Positions 60,567 through 64,000 of a stretch of DNA of 64,000 nucleotides are shown here, piece by piece. Source of the stretch: Desulfobulbaceae bacterium BRH_c16a (GTDB lineage Bacteria; Desulfobacterota; Desulfobulbia; Desulfobulbales; Desulfocapsaceae). Numbering within the stretch: position 1 is the stretch's first letter; every line of letters starts with the position of its first letter. The notes under the pieces are model-generated. The model ran no database searches. It had not been told where the DNA came from and worked only from the letters and a program-made list of their open reading frames with translations. A program made the position numbers and the translations under genes. Location: the NCBI GenBank assembly GCA_000961725.1, contig LADS01000055.1, positions 62,001 to 126,000 on the forward strand, written 5' to 3'.

Positions 60567-61004
60567 ATGGAAGAAGAATTGAAAGCGAAGGTGCTGCTGG
60601 TGGACGACGAAACGGATTTCCTGACAACCCTGGCCGAGCGTTTGGAGGCAAGGGGGCTAAAGGTAAATACCGCCTCCAGCGGCGAAGATGCGGTGGCGAA
60701 AGTCGATGATCAGAGTTTCGATCTCATCATTCTCGATCTGGCAATGCCGGGGATTGACGGCCTTGAGACCCTGAAACAAATCAAAGCGAAACAGCCGGAT
60801 GCCGAGATCATCATGCTTTCCGGTCAGGGATCGATCAAGACCAGCATCGAGGCGATGAAGCTGGGAGCAGAAGATTTTATCGAGAAACCGGTCAATATTT
60901 CGGAGTTGATGGAAAAAATCAGAGAGGCCAAGAACAATCGGATGCTCGTCCTGCAGTCAAAAAGCGTTAAGGAAATCGAGAAGATCCTGCATACAAAAGG
61001 CTGG
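60567..61004 (+). CDS. Stand-alone response-regulator receiver with C-terminal helical tail
   Basis: A 146-residue receiver: VLLVDDETDF, phospho-Asp57 in ILDLAMPGIDG, LSGQGS (Ser replaces Gly-Thr region but a hydroxyl is kept) and EKPVNI. The C-terminal helix ends KILHTKGW, similar to the receiver at 58076. The ATG at 60567 has AAAGGA upstream; the longer frame starts inside the preceding hairpin. It sits between nhaD and the CBS protein. Confidence 0.92.
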
Positions 61005-61126
61005 TAGGAAAATGAGATTCAAGGCTGTCATGAATGATGGAATGGCATTTCGAGAGTCCATTGATTCTGATGACTGAGAGTCTGAACCATATATGTCTAA
61101 GAGGATTTTTTAAAAAGGAGAAACTT

Positions 61127-61672
61127 GTGAGTACTGAAAACCTGACGGTACGAGAAATCATGATCCCCCTTTCCAGCTTTCCCTGCATGAAGGAAAGTGG
61201 AACTGTCAAGGAGGCTCTGCAAAAACTTCGTTCATTCTGCCCCCTCGGCAACTCAGGCCGCCCCTGCGGCTTCAGCGAACTTATGGTTGTGGATGATAAA
61301 GGCGGTCTCATCGGCCGGGTCACCCAGCAGGGTATCCTGCGGGTACTTTTTTCAACCATGCTTGACCCCATCGATATTAAGCCTTTTCAGGGTCCGACCG
61401 CCGACTACAGCGATCTCGCGACCCTGCTCAATGGTGTTCTGATGAGAGAGGGGGTGAATCATCTGAACTCCTCCGTTGCCAAAGTCATTGAGAGGAGTGT
61501 CCGGGTATTGCCTGCTGCAACCGAACTCATCCATGCCATGTCGATCATGGTTATCTGCAAGGAGACAGTGCTGCCGGTCGAAGAAAGCGGCAAACTGGTC
61601 GGTGTGGTCAAGCTTGCCGAGGTCTTCGGAGCTCTCGGCGATAAACTTATGTCTTTGAATTTACAAAAGTAA
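61127..61672 (+). CDS. CBS-domain pair protein
   Basis: A 181-residue protein made of two CBS modules. The first spans about 10-85 (VREIMIPLSSFPCMKESGTVKEALQKL ... LIGRVTQQGILR), the second about 115-175 (VAKVIERSVRVLPAATELIHAMSIM ... KLVGVVKLAEVF). Such pairs bind adenine nucleotides or other ligands and regulate partners. The GTG at 61127 follows AAGGAG; the open frame reaches upstream to 61034, but without a ribosome site. It lies 13 bp before the SLC13 transporter, which it probably regulates, perhaps by sensing the energy state. Confidence 0.9.
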   Translation: MSTENLTVREIMIPLSSFPCMKESGTVKEALQKLRSFCPLGNSGRPCGFSELMVVDDKGGLIGRVTQQGILRVLFSTMLDPIDIKPFQGPTADYSDLATLLNGVLMREGVNHLNSSVAKVIERSVRVLPAATELIHAMSIMVICKETVLPVEESGKLVGVVKLAEVFGALGDKLMSLNLQK

Positions 61673-61685
61673 GAGGGTAGATAAC

Positions 61686-63164
61686 ATGTCATCAACATAT
61701 GTCGAAGCAGCGACGGTCAAGGCCCCTATTGATTGGAAGAGGTGGTTTTTCCTTGTACTTGGGGTCGCTCTGTTTTTCATAATCTATTATTGTCCTGCCT
61801 GGCCTGACGCCATTGATCCGCAGGGCAACCACTTCGTTCTGACCCAGCAAGGCAAGGGAGCTCTGGCGGTCTTTGCTCTAGCCGCAACGTGGTGGATATT
61901 CGAGGTCTTGCCGATCGGGGTCACCGGTATCGCCATCGGTGTAGCCCAGGCCATGTTTCTTATTCGTAAGCCCGAAGTAGCCTTCAAGGATTTCATGGAC
62001 CCTTCGGTCCTCTTCATCTTTGGTTCCATCGTCATCGGTTTGGTCTTTACCAAGAGTGGTCTTACCAAGAGGATGGCCTACAAGATGCTCTCCATTGTCG
62101 GCGAGCGGACCAACATGATCTATCTCGGCTGCTTTGTCATGACAGCGGCCCTCACCCACCTGATGGCCCACACCGCTGTGGCGGCAACCATGTTTCCGCT
62201 GCTGCTGGCCATCAACGCCTTTTACTCTGACAGCGATCAACCGACCAAGTTCGGCAAGGGTCTTTTTATCGGCATGGCCTATGTCGCCGGTGCCGGCAGC
62301 ATCGTCACTTTGCTAGGTGCCGCCCGCGGTGCGGTAGCTATAGGTTTTTATAAAGAGATGACCGGCAAGGAGATCAGTTTCTTTGAGCTCTCCTATTATA
62401 TGGCGCCGATCGGCTGGCTGATGGTTTTTTTAATCTGGGGTTTCATTCTGCTGGTATGTAAACCGGAAAAAGCCGTTATCCCGGGGCTCAAAGAAAAAGC
62501 CAAGCGAATGTACACAGAACTGGGCGGCTGGAATAGGAAAGAGATTATGACTCTTTCTATTACCCTGGCCGTCATTTTGATTATCGCCTTGAAAAACTGG
62601 GTGCCGGCCCTTCAGACCGTTGACAAGACGGCGATTCTGCTGAGTTCCACCTTGCTGTTCTTCATCTTTAAAATTCTGACGGTCGAGGATCTCGAAGATA
62701 TCCCCTGGAACATCATTCTGCTCTTTGGCGGCGCGATGTCCATCGGTTTTTGTCTCTGGCAGACTAAAGCTGCCGAATGGCTGGCGGTGAACTGGCTGCA
62801 GCTCTTCACCGATGCTCCGGCCGTCGTCTTTATCCTCGGCATGGCCTTTTTCGTCTGTCTTATGACAAACTTCATCATGAATGTGGCGGCCATCGCCATC
62901 TCCCTGCCGGTAGCCCTGGTTGTCGCGCCGTATCTCGGCGTGGCAGGTGAAGTGATTTTCTTCTCCGCCCTGGTAACCGCAGGTATGCCATTTTTGCTGC
63001 TGATCGGCGCGGCGCCCAATGCCATTGCCTATAACTCCAAACAGTTCACCACCGGCGAATTCTTTAAATTCGGTGTTGCCGCAAGCATTATGCTGATGGT
63101 TGTTGTTTGGCTGTTCGTGGTGGTCGTATGGCCGCTTATGGGCATGGAAGTATTTTTGAAGTAA
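61686..63164 (+). CDS. SLC13/DASS-family sodium:anion symporter
   Basis: A 492-residue membrane protein of the divalent anion:Na+ symporter family, with about 11-13 helices. Family patterns include WWIFEVLPIGVTG, the first substrate loop near ALTHLMAHTAVAATMFPLLLAI, FGSIVIGLVFTKSGL and the C-terminal TNFIMNVAAIAISLPVALVVAPYLG (the SNTAT-like motif is altered in both repeats). Substrates in the family are sulfate or C4-dicarboxylates; the choice here is undecidable from sequence, though the sulfur context suggests sulfate. The TAAGAGGGTAGATAAC stretch precedes the ATG. Confidence 0.9.
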   Translation: MSSTYVEAATVKAPIDWKRWFFLVLGVALFFIIYYCPAWPDAIDPQGNHFVLTQQGKGALAVFALAATWWIFEVLPIGVTGIAIGVAQAMFLIRKPEVAFKDFMDPSVLFIFGSIVIGLVFTKSGLTKRMAYKMLSIVGERTNMIYLGCFVMTAALTHLMAHTAVAATMFPLLLAINAFYSDSDQPTKFGKGLFIGMAYVAGAGSIVTLLGAARGAVAIGFYKEMTGKEISFFELSYYMAPIGWLMVFLIWGFILLVCKPEKAVIPGLKEKAKRMYTELGGWNRKEIMTLSITLAVILIIALKNWVPALQTVDKTAILLSSTLLFFIFKILTVEDLEDIPWNIILLFGGAMSIGFCLWQTKAAEWLAVNWLQLFTDAPAVVFILGMAFFVCLMTNFIMNVAAIAISLPVALVVAPYLGVAGEVIFFSALVTAGMPFLLLIGAAPNAIAYNSKQFTTGEFFKFGVAASIMLMVVVWLFVVVVWPLMGMEVFLK

Positions 63165-63183
63165 ATATTAAGTGGAAAATTAT

Positions 63184-63213
63184 GCGGTGGCCGGGGAACA
63201 TTCCGGTCACCGC
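63184..63213 (+). other. Intercistronic hairpin after the SLC13 gene
   Basis: GCGGTGGCCGG (63184-63194) pairs with CCGGTCACCGC (63203-63213), an 11-bp stem with one G-U pair and an 8-base loop, and no T tract. It is the third such hairpin that separates a transporter gene from its receiver in this cluster. Confidence 0.5.
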
Positions 63214-63258
63214 TCTCCTGCTGAAGTATTCCCTTACCACTGTTTGGAGAGGATCACG

Positions 63259-63645
63259 TTGGGCAAGAAAAAGAAAATGAAGGTGCTGGTCGTCGACAAT
63301 GAGAAGGAGTTTGCCTCGACATTGGCGGAACGCCTGAGGTTGCGCAAAATCGAGGCAGAGAGTGTCTATTCCGGTGCGGAAGCACTGGCTGCCGTCCCAC
63401 GGTTTCTGCCGGATGTGATGATCCTCGACCTGCGGATGCCCGACATGAACGGCCTTGAGGTGTTGTCCCAGGTAAAAACCATCGATCCGACTATCGAGGT
63501 TATCCTCCTGACCGGCCACGGGTCCTTTGATGCCGGTATCACCAGTATGGAATTGGGTGCCTTCGATTATATTATCAAACCGGTGGATCTGACCCAGATA
63601 ATGGAAAAGATCACCGAGGCCTATCTGAAGAAAAAAGGGAAATAA
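63259..63645 (+). CDS. Stand-alone response-regulator receiver
   Basis: A 128-residue receiver. The acidic pocket is VVDNEKEF (second Asp replaced by Asn), phospho-Asp57 is in ILDLRMPDMNG, and LTGHGS and IKPVDL are normal. The TTG at 63259 is the likely start: GGAGAGGA lies seven bases upstream, and the longer frame at 63172 runs through the hairpin. An in-frame ATG exists at 63277. It follows the SLC13 gene, echoing the transporter-receiver pairs before it. Confidence 0.9.
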   Translation: MGKKKKMKVLVVDNEKEFASTLAERLRLRKIEAESVYSGAEALAAVPRFLPDVMILDLRMPDMNGLEVLSQVKTIDPTIEVILLTGHGSFDAGITSMELGAFDYIIKPVDLTQIMEKITEAYLKKKGK

Positions 63646-63648
63646 GAC

Positions 63649-63680
63649 GAAGATTGGTCTATTTTCGCTGGCCAATCTTC
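63649..63680 (+). terminator. Hairpin after the last receiver gene
   Basis: GAAGATTGG (63649-63657) and CCAATCTTC (63672-63680) form a 9-bp perfect stem with a 14-base loop, directly after the receiver stop. No T run follows. Confidence 0.5.
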
Positions 63681-63821
63681 TCGAATTCCCTGCGTCCTCC
63701 TTTTGCCGCAGTTTTTGGCTTGCGCGTTGCCTTCCTGTCTGCTTTGCTATTGAAAGATGAGCAGTATTTTATTGAACAAAAGTTATCTTCTTCTTGTGTT
63801 TCAAATAATACGTGTATTGCG

Positions 63822-64000
63822 ATGATGAAAAAGACTTTCGCAGTTCCGGGCGAGGTAGTACTCGACGATCTGCTGGCCGGTTTTCCCCATGCTTCTGCGG
63901 TGCTCGACGAGGGATTCAAGATTGTCGCTCTTAACCACCTGTGTGAGGCTCTAACCGGCTACAGCCGTGATGTGGTGACCGGGGTATATGCCGATTTTAT
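63822..64000 (+). CDS. PAS-domain protein, N-terminus only (cut by window edge)
   Basis: An open frame from ATG 63822 (or 63825) to the end of the window, 59 codons. It reads like the start of a PAS domain: VLDDLLAGFPHASAVLDEGFKIVALNHLCEALTGYSRDVVTG, with the NxxxxxLTGYSR pattern usual after the first PAS strands. Many proteins beginning this way in this kind of genome are PAS-AAA-Fis sigma-54 activators or PAS kinases. Given the sigma-54 promoter 4.7 kb upstream, an activator is an attractive guess, but the remainder lies outside the window. Confidence 0.75.
   Translation, partial: MMKKTFAVPGEVVLDDLLAGFPHASAVLDEGFKIVALNHLCEALTGYSRDVVTGVYADF

Overview
The window reads as one stretch of a Gram-negative, probably anaerobic bacterial chromosome. 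It has outer-membrane machinery (TolC, RND pump, MltD-type lytic transglycosylase, several lipoproteins). It also has many iron-sulfur proteins, a three-gene ferredoxin-rich glutamate synthase, a small sirohaem-type sulfite/nitrite reductase protein, and many two-component proteins. Together these suggest a Desulfobacterota/Desulfobulbales-like sulfur-cycle organism. That placement is inference from gene content; no rRNA gene is present to settle it. I saw no tRNA, rRNA, CRISPR array or intact insertion sequence.

Layout. 1-1467 (-): phosphate transporter PiT (cut by the window edge) with its DUF47/PhoU-like partner. 1672-3753 (-): an unusual P-loop / FHA-like / metallophosphatase protein. 3931-4203 (+): a small orphan gene. 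4274-9376 (-): split glutamate synthase operon. 9377-9916: non-coding repeats. 9917-15000 (-): two TatA proteins, threonine synthase, RsfS and topoisomerase III. 15486-25746 (+): the classical translation/RNA operon rimP-nusA-ylxR-infB-rbfA-nrnA-truB-rpsO-pnp, followed by dut and a WalJ-like hydrolase. 27222-30865 (-): YhbY, a TraB-family membrane protein and a LysM lytic transglycosylase. 31100-36386 (+): a class A penicillin-binding protein with a large insertion, and a TPR-like lipoprotein. 36449-41301: small metabolic and unknown genes (DJ-1, DUF2237, Nudix, NRDE, sirohaem protein, DUF309). 41311-47074 (-): a TolC/adaptor/RND efflux operon. 47330-50958: a hybrid histidine kinase and a family 2 glycosyltransferase.

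The most interesting region is 51.2-64.0 kb (+). After a TetR regulator with a perfect palindromic operator comes an alternating series of ion transporters and receiver proteins. In order these are: a SulP transporter with a coiled-coil insert; a cytidylate-kinase-like/BON/receiver fusion; a Cache-type membrane histidine kinase; a receiver; a truncated histidine-kinase relative that keeps the phospho-His helix but has lost its ATP site (Spo0B/ChpT-like); a second receiver; an NhaD Na+/H+ antiporter behind a clear sigma-54 promoter; a receiver; a CBS-pair protein; an SLC13/DASS anion transporter; a receiver; and the start of a PAS protein that runs off the window. My reading is a phosphorelay that couples an extracytoplasmic signal to Na+-linked anion uptake (perhaps sulfate) and Na+ export. 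The gene identities are well supported by sequence motifs; the circuit is inference.
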